Assembly: GCF_001866665.1 (NCBI RefSeq)
Contig: NZ_MLYO01000100.1
Span: 1-64,000, forward strand
DNA length: 64,000 bases
Direction: 5' to 3'
Source of the DNA: Streptomyces monashensis
GTDB lineage: Bacteria; Actinomycetota; Actinomycetes; Streptomycetales; Streptomycetaceae
Position numbers and translations under genes: made by a program. Each line of letters begins with the position of its first letter. Position 1 is the first letter of the stretch. The notes beneath the pieces were generated by a model, which made no database searches, was not told where the DNA came from, and was given only the letters and a program-made list of their open reading frames with translations. Shown piece by piece: positions 25,518 through 33,707 of this stretch.

Positions 25518-25712
25518 ATGTTCTGGCCGATGTGTGCGGTAGCGCTGGGTTTCCTGGGTCTCGTCGTCCTGGGGGTGCTCGCCGTCCGGGTCTTCCTGGC
25601 GGCGCGGCGCCTCGGACTGCAGGTCGCCGACTCCGGGCGCCGCATCAGCAGGGCGGCCGAGGACCTGGAGCGGGCGGCCGTCAGCGCGGCCCGTGCCGCC
25701 GATTCCCTGTGA
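25518..25712 (+). CDS. Very small single-pass membrane protein
   Basis: This 64-residue protein has one N-terminal hydrophobic helix (MFWPMCAVALGFLGLVVLGVLAVRVFLAA) followed by a basic/amphipathic helix GRRISRAAEDLERAAVSAARAADSL with heptad character. The layout (one membrane helix plus a cytosolic amphipathic helix) resembles TatA-type or DUF948-like proteins, but no Tat FGxxK motif is present. It lies upstream of tatA on the same strand, 260 bases away. Function unknown. Confidence 0.7.
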   Translation: MFWPMCAVALGFLGLVVLGVLAVRVFLAARRLGLQVADSGRRISRAAEDLERAAVSAARAADSL

Positions 25713-25857
25713 GCCCGCCCGCGGGCCCCCGGTGAGTAGTGCGACGCACGCGCTCCGGGACCCTTCGCCCTGTCACGCTGCCCGTCGGGACAGGTACGCT
25801 GCTTGTCGCGGTGCGGAGAACGAGGCCCGTTCCGTGGACCGGGAGTACGCAAGGGGA

Positions 25858-25888
25858 TTGCTTCGTGTTTACCCCCCGGCGTTACGAT
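25858..25888 (+). promoter_or_regulatory. Candidate promoter upstream of tatA
   Basis: TTGCTT (25858-25863) and TACGAT (25883-25888) are 19 bases apart, about 85 bases before the tatA start. Two overlapping CGGAC/GTCCG hairpins lie in the leader between 25905 and 25935. Confidence 0.4.
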
Positions 25889-25972
25889 CGCTGCCAGCAC
25901 GACCATCGGACGCATGTCCGACTGATCGGACAGCATCCCACCCCAGCCGCCTCGGTGAGAAGGTAAAGACTT

Positions 25973-26251
25973 ATGTTCGGAAGGCTCGGAGCCCCCGAGA
26001 TCATTCTCATCCTCGTCGTCATCTTCCTGCTGTTCGGCGCGAAGAAGCTTCCGGACATGGCCCGCTCGCTCGGCAAGTCCGCGCGGATCCTCAAGAGCGA
26101 GGCCAAGGCGATGAAGGAGGAGGGCAACGCCTCCGCCCAGGCGCCCGCCTCCGACGAGCAGGCCCAGTCCCAGCGCACCATCCAGGCGGCCCCCGGCGAC
26201 GTGACCAGCTCGCGCCCGGTCAACGAGCCGACGGACACCACCCAGCGCTGA
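25973..26251 (+). CDS. tatA: Twin-arginine translocase subunit TatA
   Basis: This 92-residue protein forms the pore-like oligomer of the Tat pathway, which exports folded proteins. It has a short N-terminal membrane helix ([21 protein letters not shown]), the FGAKKLP hinge motif, an amphipathic helix ([20 protein letters not shown]) and a hydrophilic tail. AGAAGG lies upstream of the ATG. tatC follows after 47 bases. No tatB is present here. Confidence 0.95.
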   Translation: MFGRLGAPEIILILVVIFLLFGAKKLPDMARSLGKSARILKSEAKAMKEEGNASAQAPASDEQAQSQRTIQAAPGDVTSSRPVNEPTDTTQR

Positions 26252-26298
26252 CGCACGGCCGGAAGCCCCCGGCCTGCCGCACGAGATGAGGACGTGGG

Positions 26299-27249
26299 TT
26301 GCCCAAGCCCGCCCGCAAGAAGGAGAAGGATCCCGAGGGGCGTATGCCTCTCGCGGATCACCTCCGTGAGCTCCGCAACCGGCTCGCGAAGGCAATGCTG
26401 GCCATCGTCGTCGTGACGATCGTCGCCGCCTTCTTCTACAACGACATCATCAACTTCCTGACCAAGCCGATCCTCGACTCGGTCGGTTGCGCACAGAGCT
26501 TCGAGCAACTGGCGAAGACCAAGGCTGGTCACCAGTGCGCGGAGATCACCATCAACGGCCTGCTCGCGCCGTTCACCCTGGCCCTCCAGGTCTCGCTGAT
26601 GGCCGGTGTCGTCACCGCCTCGCCGATCTGGCTGTACCAGCTGTGGGCCTTCGTCGCGCCCGGTCTGCACCGGCACGAGAAGAAGTACGCCTACGCCTTC
26701 GTCCTCATCGGCGCCCCGCTGTTCTTCGCCGGTGCCTTCTTCGCGTACGAGGTGCTGCCCACCACGGCGAAGGTGCTGATCGACTTCACGCCGAGCGGCA
26801 GCATCAAGAACCTGCTGCCGCTGGACGACCTACTCCAGCTGGTCACGCGCATGGTGATCGTCTTCGGCCTCTCCTTCGAGCTGCCGCTGCTGCTGATCTT
26901 CCTCAACCTCACCGGCATCCTGAGCGGCCAGCGCATGCTCGGCTGGTGGCGCGGCATGATCCTCGGCATCACGATCTTCGCGGCCGTGGCCACGCCGAGC
27001 ACCGACCCGCTGTCCATGCTGGCCCTGGCCGGCCCGATCTGGCTGCTGTACTTCGCCGCGACCGGCTTCTCGCTGATGAACGACAAGCGCAAGCGCCGTC
27101 GTGAGGAGGCGGGCCCCGCCGACGACGAGGCCTCCGAACTGGACCTCACCCCCGAGGCCATCGACGAGGCCGAGCCGGTCCCGGCCAGCCGGGCGCTGCC
27201 GGAGCCGCCGGGCACGGACCGGGTCAACGGCTACGACGACGTGACCTGA
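26299..27249 (+). CDS. tatC: Sec-independent translocase protein TatC
   Basis: This 316-residue integral membrane protein is the signal-peptide receptor of the Tat translocase. The N-terminus ends PEGRMPLADHLRELRNRLAKA, the classic region binding twin-arginine signals, followed by six membrane helices. The conserved segment is PIWLYQLWAFVAPGLHRHEKKYA, with FELPLLLIFLNLTGIL further on. The C-terminal tail of about 50 residues is acidic. The TTG at 26299 gives the family N-terminus; an internal ATG at 26344 with GAGGGG upstream is an alternative start. Confidence 0.95.
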   Translation: MPKPARKKEKDPEGRMPLADHLRELRNRLAKAMLAIVVVTIVAAFFYNDIINFLTKPILDSVGCAQSFEQLAKTKAGHQCAEITINGLLAPFTLALQVSLMAGVVTASPIWLYQLWAFVAPGLHRHEKKYAYAFVLIGAPLFFAGAFFAYEVLPTTAKVLIDFTPSGSIKNLLPLDDLLQLVTRMVIVFGLSFELPLLLIFLNLTGILSGQRMLGWWRGMILGITIFAAVATPSTDPLSMLALAGPIWLLYFAATGFSLMNDKRKRRREEAGPADDEASELDLTPEAIDEAEPVPASRALPEPPGTDRVNGYDDVT

Positions 27250-27285
27250 TCCCGCACCCGCACCACGACCCTCACCGAGCCGCGC

Positions 27286-27319
27286 ACGCTGCCCCCGCCC
27301 AGGTGGACGGGGGCAGCGT
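27286..27319 (+). terminator. Hairpin after tatC
   Basis: ACGCTGCCCCCG (27286-27297) pairs exactly with CGGGGGCAGCGT (27308-27319). Confidence 0.78.
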
Positions 27320-27391
27320 CGTGTCACGTGGCACACGATCGGGATAATGATCGTCCGGTTGTCAGTGGGGCCCGGTACGCTCGAAAGCACG

Positions 27392-30199
27392 ATGACAGAG
27401 GACCTCTCACCGGCCGAGCGGTACGCGGCAGCCCGCAGGCGGGCAGCCGAGCAGGCCACCGCGCTCGCGTCCTTCCGCGAGATGTACGACTTCGGCCTCG
27501 ACCCCTTCCAGATCGAGGCCTGCGAGGCGCTCGAAGCGGGGAAGGGCGTGCTGGTGGCCGCCCCCACCGGCTCGGGCAAGACGATCGTGGGCGAGTTCGC
27601 CGTCCACCTCGCCCTCCAGCAGGGCAAGAAGTGCTTCTACACGACACCCATCAAGGCGCTGTCGAACCAGAAGTACGCCGACCTGTGCCGCCGCTACGGC
27701 ACCGACAAGGTCGGCCTCCTCACCGGCGACAACAGCGTGAACTCCGAGGCCCCGGTCGTCGTGATGACCACCGAGGTCCTGCGGAACATGCTGTACGCCG
27801 GCTCCCAGACCCTCCTCGGCCTCGGCCACGTGGTCATGGACGAGGTGCACTACCTCTCCGACCGGTTCCGCGGCGCCGTCTGGGAAGAGGTGATCATCCA
27901 CCTGCCCGAGTCCGTGACGCTGGTGTCGCTGTCGGCGACCGTCTCCAACGCCGAGGAGTTCGGTGACTGGCTGGACACCGTCCGCGGCGACACCGAGGTG
28001 ATCGTCTCCGAGCACCGGCCCGTCCCGCTGTTCCAGCACGTGCTCGCCGGCCGCCGGATGTACGACCTGTTCGAGGAGGGCGAGGGCCACAAGAAGGCCG
28101 TCAACCCCGACCTCGTGCGCCTCGCCCGCATGGAGGCCACCAGACCGTCGTACCAGGACCGCCGCCGCGGCCGGGCGATGCGCGAGGCGGACCGGGAGCG
28201 GGAGCGCAGACAGCGCTCGCGCGTGTGGACGCCGGGCCGGCCCGAGGTCATCGAGCGACTCGACTCCGAGGGCCTGCTCCCGGCCATCACCTTCATCTTC
28301 AGCCGCGCCGCCTGCGAGGCCGCCGTACAGCAGTGCCTGTACGCGGGCCTGCGGCTCAACGACGAGGAGGCACGCGCCCAGGTGCGGACCCTGGTCGAGG
28401 AGCGCACCGCCGCCATCCCGTCCGAGGACCTGCACGTCCTCGGGTACTACGAGTGGCTGGAAGGCCTGGAGCGGGGCATCGCCGCGCACCACGCGGGCAT
28501 GCTGCCGACCTTCAAGGAGGTCGTGGAGGAACTGTTCGTGCGCGGTCTGGTCAAGGCCGTCTTCGCGACCGAGACGCTCGCCCTCGGCATCAACATGCCC
28601 GCCCGCTCGGTGGTGCTGGAGAAGCTCGTCAAGTGGAACGGCGAGCAGCACGCCGACATCACGCCGGGCGAGTACACCCAGCTGACCGGCCGCGCGGGGC
28701 GCCGCGGCATCGACGTCGAGGGCCACGCCGTCGTGCTGTGGCAGCGCGGCATCAGCCCCGAGCACCTGGCCGGTCTCGCGGGCACCCGTACGTACCCGCT
28801 GCGCTCCAGCTTCAAGCCGTCGTACAACATGGCGGTCAACCTGGTCGAGCAGTTCGGCCGGGCCCGCTCGCGCGAGCTGCTGGAGACCTCCTTCGCGCAG
28901 TTCCAGGCGGACCGGTCGGTCGTCGGGATCTCCCGCCAGGTGCAGCGCAACGAAGAGGGACTCGCGGGCTACCAGGAGTCGATGACCTGCCACCTCGGCG
29001 ACTTCGAGGAGTACGCGCGACTGCGCCGCGAGCTGAAGGACCGTGAGACGGAGCTGGCCCGGCAGGGCGTCAACCAGCGGCGCGCCGAGGCCGCCACCGC
29101 CCTGGAGAAGCTCAAGCCGGGCGACGTCATCCACGTCCCCACGGGCAAGTACGCCGGCCTCGCCCTCGTGCTCGACCCGGGCCTGCCCGCCGGCCGGGCC
29201 ACCGGACACCGCGGCTTCGACCACCACGACGGCCCGCGCCCGCTGGTGCTCACCGCCGAACGGCAGGTCAAGCGGCTGGCGTCGATGGACTTCCCGGTGC
29301 CGGTCGAGGCGCTGGACCGGATGCGGATCCCGAAGAGCTTCAACCCGCGCTCGCCGCAGTCCCGTCGGGACCTCGCCTCCGCGCTGCGCTCCAAGGCCGG
29401 GCACATCCCGCCGGAGCGGGCCCGCAAGAAGCGCTCGCAGGCCGCCGACGACCGCGAGATCGCCCGGCTGCGCACGGCCATCCGCGCGCATCCCTGCCAC
29501 GGCTGCAACGACCGCGAGGACCACGCCCGTTGGGCCGAGCGGTACCACCGGCTGCTGCGCGACACCTCGCAGCTGGAACGCCGGATCGAGGGGCGTACGA
29601 ACACCATCGCGCGCACCTTCGACCGCATCGTGGCCCTGCTGGCCGAGCTGGACTACCTGCGCGGCGACGAGGTCACCGAACACGGCAAGCGGCTCGCCCG
29701 GCTCTACGGCGAACTCGACCTGCTGGCCAGCGAATGCCTGCGGGCCGGTGTCTGGGAGGGCCTCGCTCCCGCGGAACTCGCCGCGTGCGTCTCGGCGTTG
29801 GTGTACGAGGCACGGCTCAGCGACGACGCGATGGCGCCGAAGCTGCCGTCCGGCAAGGCGAAGGCCGCGCTGGGGGAGATGGTCCGGATCTGGGGCCGGC
29901 TGGACGCCCTGGAGGAGGACTTCCGGATCAACCAGACCGAGGGCGTCGGCCAGCGCGAGCCGGACCTCGGCTTCGCCTGGGCCGCGTACATGTGGGCCTC
30001 CGGCAAGGGGCTCGACGAGGTGCTGCGCGAGGCGGAGATGCCGGCCGGTGACTTCGTGCGGTGGTGCAAGCAGGTGATCGACGTGCTGGGGCAGATCTCG
30101 GCGGCGTCTCCCTCCGAGGGCTCGACCGTGGCGAAGGCTGCGCGCAAGGCTGTTGATCAGTTGCTCCGGGGTGTGGTCGCCTACTCGTCCGTGGGGTGA
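27392..30199 (+). CDS. helY: Ski2/Mtr4-like DEAD/DEAH-box helicase
   Basis: This 935-residue superfamily-2 helicase matches mycobacterial HelY, which is also encoded next to tatAC and pafBC. Walker A APTGSGKT is at 57-64 and the DEVH box at 150-153. SAT is seen in VSLSATVSNAEEF, and the later motifs are ATETLALGINMPARSVV and TQLTGRAGRRGID. A long C-terminal domain with coiled-coil and DSHCT-type helical regions follows, including HPCHGCNDREDHARWAERYHRLLRD. The ATG at 27392 is preferred over an upstream ATG for its fit to the family start. It probably unwinds structured RNA or DNA. A hairpin terminator follows. Confidence 0.94.
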   Translation: MTEDLSPAERYAAARRRAAEQATALASFREMYDFGLDPFQIEACEALEAGKGVLVAAPTGSGKTIVGEFAVHLALQQGKKCFYTTPIKALSNQKYADLCRRYGTDKVGLLTGDNSVNSEAPVVVMTTEVLRNMLYAGSQTLLGLGHVVMDEVHYLSDRFRGAVWEEVIIHLPESVTLVSLSATVSNAEEFGDWLDTVRGDTEVIVSEHRPVPLFQHVLAGRRMYDLFEEGEGHKKAVNPDLVRLARMEATRPSYQDRRRGRAMREADRERERRQRSRVWTPGRPEVIERLDSEGLLPAITFIFSRAACEAAVQQCLYAGLRLNDEEARAQVRTLVEERTAAIPSEDLHVLGYYEWLEGLERGIAAHHAGMLPTFKEVVEELFVRGLVKAVFATETLALGINMPARSVVLEKLVKWNGEQHADITPGEYTQLTGRAGRRGIDVEGHAVVLWQRGISPEHLAGLAGTRTYPLRSSFKPSYNMAVNLVEQFGRARSRELLETSFAQFQADRSVVGISRQVQRNEEGLAGYQESMTCHLGDFEEYARLRRELKDRETELARQGVNQRRAEAATALEKLKPGDVIHVPTGKYAGLALVLDPGLPAGRATGHRGFDHHDGPRPLVLTAERQVKRLASMDFPVPVEALDRMRIPKSFNPRSPQSRRDLASALRSKAGHIPPERARKKRSQAADDREIARLRTAIRAHPCHGCNDREDHARWAERYHRLLRDTSQLERRIEGRTNTIARTFDRIVALLAELDYLRGDEVTEHGKRLARLYGELDLLASECLRAGVWEGLAPAELAACVSALVYEARLSDDAMAPKLPSGKAKAALGEMVRIWGRLDALEEDFRINQTEGVGQREPDLGFAWAAYMWASGKGLDEVLREAEMPAGDFVRWCKQVIDVLGQISAASPSEGSTVAKAARKAVDQLLRGVVAYSSVG

Positions 30200-30212
30200 C
30201 CCGTGGGGTGAC
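30189..30212 (+). repeat. 12-base tandem duplication at the helY stop codon
   Basis: CCGTGGGGTGAC occurs twice without a gap (30189-30200 and 30201-30212). Each copy carries an in-frame TGA, so the duplication leaves two consecutive in-frame stops. Confidence 0.8.
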
Positions 30213-30545
30213 CCGACCTGCCGGAGTCTGAAGGGGCCGCATTCTGCGGCCCCTTCACTCGTTACGGTGAGTCGCTTTCGCACGCCCTGAAGTCATTACC
30301 GCACGTGTTCGAATCGCAGCCGTGCGTATAAATGGGGCCGAGCGTACTCCTGTTGCGAGGGCGATTTCAGGTGCTTGCTGAATATGACACGGCGATGATC
30401 CGGTCGGACTAAGCTCGCCCGCGGCGCACCGAGTTGAGGTAATTCGCGCGCTTGTTCCCAAACAGGTGATAGATCCCTTCAGTTCCATGAACCTTCCCCC
30501 CACAAGCACCTCCGACACCCAGCCGATTCGTCTCAGAAGGCATCC
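30200..30545. other. Intergenic region between helY and the conservon
   Basis: It holds the helY terminator at its start and an AT-richer stretch (about 30285-30500) that must contain the conservon promoter. No clear -35/-10 pair, inverted operator or RNA gene was identified. AGAAGG serves as the ribosome-binding site of rarA. Confidence 0.45.
30230..30256 (+). terminator. Hairpin after helY
   Basis: GAAGGGGCCGCA (30230-30241) pairs exactly with TGCGGCCCCTTC (30245-30256) across a 3-base loop. Confidence 0.82.
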
Positions 30546-32219
30546 ATGGTGAGTGTTCAGAAGCCGCCCGGTCGCCGTGAACGTCCCTATGCGCGCGTGC
30601 TGTTGCCACCGGCCATAGTGATGGCCGCCGCGACCGGGGCGGCGGTAGCCCTGGCGCCACAGTCCGCGCGGCTCGTCGCCGGCGCGGTCGGGGCCCTGGC
30701 CCTGCTCCTGGTCCTCGCCCTGGGCGCGGAGGCCGCCCGGCGCGGCCGCAGGCTCCGCGCGGAACAGGCCGAGCACGCCCGTCACACCGCGTATCTGGAA
30801 CACCGGATCGCCGCCCAGGACCAGTTGATCGAGAAGTTCGCCACGGACGTCATCCCCACCGGTCTGCTGCACCTGCGCGCGGGCGCCCCGCTGCGCACCG
30901 TGCTGGCCAACGTCTACGACGCCGACCCCGAGCTGCGGGCGCTGCCCCCGATGTACCGCGAGATGTTCCGGGTCGGGCTGCGCGGCGCCGACCACGAGAT
31001 CTCGATGCGCGACGCGACCGAGCGCTCCTTCGTGACCATCGCCCGCCGCGTCCAGGCCATCGTCCACCAACAGGCCAAGGAACTGCGGGAGATGGAGGAG
31101 GACCACGGCCGTAACGCCGAGGTCTTCGACGACCTGCTGCGCATCGACCACGGCACCTCGCTGATCGGCCGGCTCGCCGACACCATCTCCGTCCTCGGCG
31201 GCGGCCGGCCGGGCCGCCAGTGGCCCCTGCCGGTCTCCCTCTACAGCACGCTGCGCGGTGCCATGTCGCGCATCCTGGAGTACCGCCGTATCCAGCTGAA
31301 CTCCATCGTCAACATCAACATCAAGGGCACCGCCGTCGAGCCGGTCATCCACGCCGCCGCGGAGCTCCTCGACAACGCCACCCGCTACTCACCGCCCTCG
31401 ACCAAGGTGCACGTCACCGCCACCGAGGTGCAGACCGGCGTCGTCATCGAGATCGAGGATGCCGGTGTCAGCCTCAGCGAGGAAGGCCGCGTCCGCATCG
31501 AGCGGATGATCGAGGACGCCAAGAACGGCGACGACGCGCACAACCTCGGCGAGAACCCGCGCCTCGGCCTCGCGGTCGTGGGCCGGCTGTGCAAGATGTT
31601 CGACATGGAGGTCTCGCTGCGCGCCTCCGCCTACGGCGGCGTCCGGGCGATCCTCATCGTTCCGCGCGTCATGACGACCACCGAGCCCGGCGTGGGCGCC
31701 GCCCACGGCATCGGCGCGACCGGCATCCCCAAGCCCGAACTCGGCGCGGTGGAGGGCCCGAAGCGCCGGCCCAAGAAGCGCCGCCCGACCAGCCCCAAGA
31801 TCCCCGCCGGGATCTCCATGGAGGACGACGTCCCCGTCGTCACCGAGTGGACGGCGGGCGGTCTGCCGCAGCGCCGCAGCAAGGTGAAGACCCCGCTGAG
31901 CCAGCGGTACGCCGAACAGGCGGAGATCGAGCGCGCCGAGCGCGAGGGCAGGCCGACCATCTGGTCGCAGGCCAAGCGCGAGCCGGAGCCCGAGCCCGAG
32001 CTGGACCCCGAGATCAAGAAGCTCCGGGAGCGGCCGATCGGCCAGGGGATCGAGGACTTCTGGAACGGCCTGCGCAAGGGCATGCCCGAGGACGCCACCG
32101 GCCCCGAACTGACCGACTTCACGAGGCACCCGGAAAAGTACGTGCACCTGCTCAACGACTACGCCGACGAGCCCGCCGAGGGCGCCACCGAGGCCTATGA
32201 CGAGGGGGACCTCAAGTGA
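30546..32219 (+). CDS. rarA: Conservon sensor histidine kinase-like protein RarA (CvnA9)
   Basis: This 557-residue membrane protein has two hydrophobic segments near the N-terminus (LLPPAIVMAAATGAAVAL and LVAGAVGALALLLVLALGAEAA), a helical linker, and an HATPase_c domain. The N-box is AAELLDNATRYSPP at about residues 271-284, and the G-boxes are VIEIEDAGVSL and LGLAVVGRL. A canonical phosphorylated His box is not obvious, typical of this family. The C-terminal tail is charged and proline-rich. The five-gene order and the P450 match the cvn9/rar conservon of S. coelicolor, where it affects aerial mycelium and antibiotic production. Its TGA overlaps the start of rarB. Confidence 0.93.
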   Translation: MVSVQKPPGRRERPYARVLLPPAIVMAAATGAAVALAPQSARLVAGAVGALALLLVLALGAEAARRGRRLRAEQAEHARHTAYLEHRIAAQDQLIEKFATDVIPTGLLHLRAGAPLRTVLANVYDADPELRALPPMYREMFRVGLRGADHEISMRDATERSFVTIARRVQAIVHQQAKELREMEEDHGRNAEVFDDLLRIDHGTSLIGRLADTISVLGGGRPGRQWPLPVSLYSTLRGAMSRILEYRRIQLNSIVNINIKGTAVEPVIHAAAELLDNATRYSPPSTKVHVTATEVQTGVVIEIEDAGVSLSEEGRVRIERMIEDAKNGDDAHNLGENPRLGLAVVGRLCKMFDMEVSLRASAYGGVRAILIVPRVMTTTEPGVGAAHGIGATGIPKPELGAVEGPKRRPKKRRPTSPKIPAGISMEDDVPVVTEWTAGGLPQRRSKVKTPLSQRYAEQAEIERAEREGRPTIWSQAKREPEPEPELDPEIKKLRERPIGQGIEDFWNGLRKGMPEDATGPELTDFTRHPEKYVHLLNDYADEPAEGATEAYDEGDLK

Positions 32220-32620
32220 TCCAGCAGCGAGGCAACATCGACTGGATGCTCAAGCAGCTCAACGACGGCGTGCCGGGCATCGAGATGATCGTGGTCCTCT
32301 CCGCCGACGGACTGCGCATCGCCCGCTACGGCGGCGACCCCGACGCCGCCGACCGGGTGGCCGCCGCCTGCGCGGGCGTGCAGAGCCTGGCGGGCGCCAT
32401 CATCCAGGAGCTGCCCGGCGCCGGTGACATGCAGGTCGTCGTCTTCGAGATCGAGGGCGGCTACTTCTACCTCATGAACGCCGGCGACAACGCCTACCTC
32501 GCCGTACTCGCCGACGTGACCTGCGAACCCGGCCGGATGAGCGGCATGATGCGTGACCTGGTCGTCCGGATCGGCGCCCACCTCACCAGTCCGCCCCGGC
32601 GGAACGGGCAGACCGTATGA
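32216..32620 (+). CDS. rarB: Conservon roadblock/LC7-domain protein RarB
   Basis: This 134-residue cytosolic protein has a roadblock/LC7 fold (IDWMLKQLNDGVPGIEMIVVLSADGLRIARYGG, then LAGAIIQELPGAGDMQVVVFEIEGGYFYLMNAG), the class of regulators that act on MglA-like GTPases. It starts at GTG overlapping the stop of rarA (GTGA), so translation is coupled. By family knowledge it is a partner of RarD, the GTPase encoded two genes downstream. Confidence 0.94.
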   Translation: MIQQRGNIDWMLKQLNDGVPGIEMIVVLSADGLRIARYGGDPDAADRVAAACAGVQSLAGAIIQELPGAGDMQVVVFEIEGGYFYLMNAGDNAYLAVLADVTCEPGRMSGMMRDLVVRIGAHLTSPPRRNGQTV

Positions 32621-33039
32621 CTCCTCCACGACGCAAACGGCGCCGACCGCAACCGCCGCCTCCTCCGCTGCCGACGCCGCCGGCCCCCGAGCCGCCGGAC
32701 GGCCAGGCCGAGCCCAAGAACCCCGAGCGGCTGTACGCCTTCGCCGAAGCCGAGGACGGCGCGCGCGCCGAACTCGACCTCGTGACGTTAATCGTGGCGC
32801 GCTCCGCACCTCAGCCGGGCGCCTCGCCGGAGCACACGGCGGTGTTGCGGCTGTGCGTCGCCCCCCTGTCCGTGGCCGAGCTGTCGGCCTATCTGAACCT
32901 GCCGTTCAGCGCGATGACCGTACTGATCACCGAACTGATCACGGCCGAACTGGTGCAGGCGCGCGCCCCGATCGTCCGACAGGCGCTCCCCGACCGTTCA
33001 CTCCTCGAAGCGGTGATGCATGGACTTCAACGGCTCTGA
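32617..33039 (+). CDS. rarC: Conservon DUF742 protein RarC, with a TTA codon
   Basis: This 140-residue protein has a basic and proline-rich N-terminus (RRKRRRPQPPPPPLP) and a C-terminal winged-helix-like DUF742 domain. A typical segment is LRLCVAPLSVAELSAYLNLPFSAMTVLITELI, the arrangement of a multiple-antibiotic-resistance-type helix-turn-helix. The ATG overlaps the stop of rarB (ATGA). The leucine codon at 32788-32790 is TTA, so translation should depend on the bldA tRNA and could couple the whole conservon to development. It overlaps rarD by 20 bases. Confidence 0.93.
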   Translation: MTPPRRKRRRPQPPPPPLPTPPAPEPPDGQAEPKNPERLYAFAEAEDGARAELDLVTLIVARSAPQPGASPEHTAVLRLCVAPLSVAELSAYLNLPFSAMTVLITELITAELVQARAPIVRQALPDRSLLEAVMHGLQRL

Positions 33040-33640
33040 CACCCTCCCCGGCCCACGTACCGAGGATCATCTGCCGCACACCACCCAGGCGGCGGTGAAG
33101 ATCGTGATCGTGGGCGGCTTCGGTGTCGGCAAGACCACCATGGTCGGTTCCGTCAGCGAGATCAGGCCGCTGACCACCGAGGAGACCATGACCCAGGCCG
33201 GCATCGGCGTGGACGACAACTACGGCTCCGACACGAAGACGGCCACCACCGTGGCCATGGACTTCGGCCGCATCGGCATCACCGACCGGCTGGTGCTCTA
33301 CCTGTTCGGCACCCCCGGCCAGGAGCGCTTCTGGTTCCTGTGGAACGGCCTGTTCGAAGGCGCGCTCGGCGCCGTCGTCCTGGTCGACACCCGGCGCCTG
33401 GAGGTCAGCTTCGACGTCATGGACCGGCTGGAGGAGCGCGGCGTGCCCTTCGTCATCGCCGTCAACTCCTTCCCGGACGCGCCGCGTTACGCGGTCGAGG
33501 AACTGCGTACCGCGCTCGACCTGGCCCCGGAGATCCCGATCATCGAGTGCGACGTACGCCGCCGGGCCTCCAGCAAGGACGTGCTGCTGACCCTGATGCG
33601 CTTCCTGCACTCCATCGCCCTGTCGGGCGCCCGCGCCTGA
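33020..33640 (+). CDS. rarD: Conservon small GTPase RarD
   Basis: This 206-residue GTP-binding protein has the P-loop GGFGVGKTT (about residues 32-40), a switch region with TQAGIGVDDNYGS, and the G3 motif LFGTPGQERFWFLW, like eukaryotic Ras/Rab-type and MglA GTPases. The base-recognition motif is not the usual NKxD; VIAVNSF takes its place, a known feature of conservon GTPases. It starts with ATG inside the end of rarC. It probably binds the membrane through partner RarA and is regulated by RarB and RarC. Confidence 0.94.
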   Translation: MDFNGSDTLPGPRTEDHLPHTTQAAVKIVIVGGFGVGKTTMVGSVSEIRPLTTEETMTQAGIGVDDNYGSDTKTATTVAMDFGRIGITDRLVLYLFGTPGQERFWFLWNGLFEGALGAVVLVDTRRLEVSFDVMDRLEERGVPFVIAVNSFPDAPRYAVEELRTALDLAPEIPIIECDVRRRASSKDVLLTLMRFLHSIALSGARA

Positions 33641-33707
33641 CCCGCGGGCCACAGCCCCCACACCCTTATCGGCCCTCACCACCTTATTTCTGTTCCGGAG
33701 CGACACC

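Noticed and set aside
27407-30283. 958-codon open frame on the minus strand opposite helY
   Set aside because: The sequence is an antisense artefact of high GC; the opposite strand encodes a helicase with all motifs intact.
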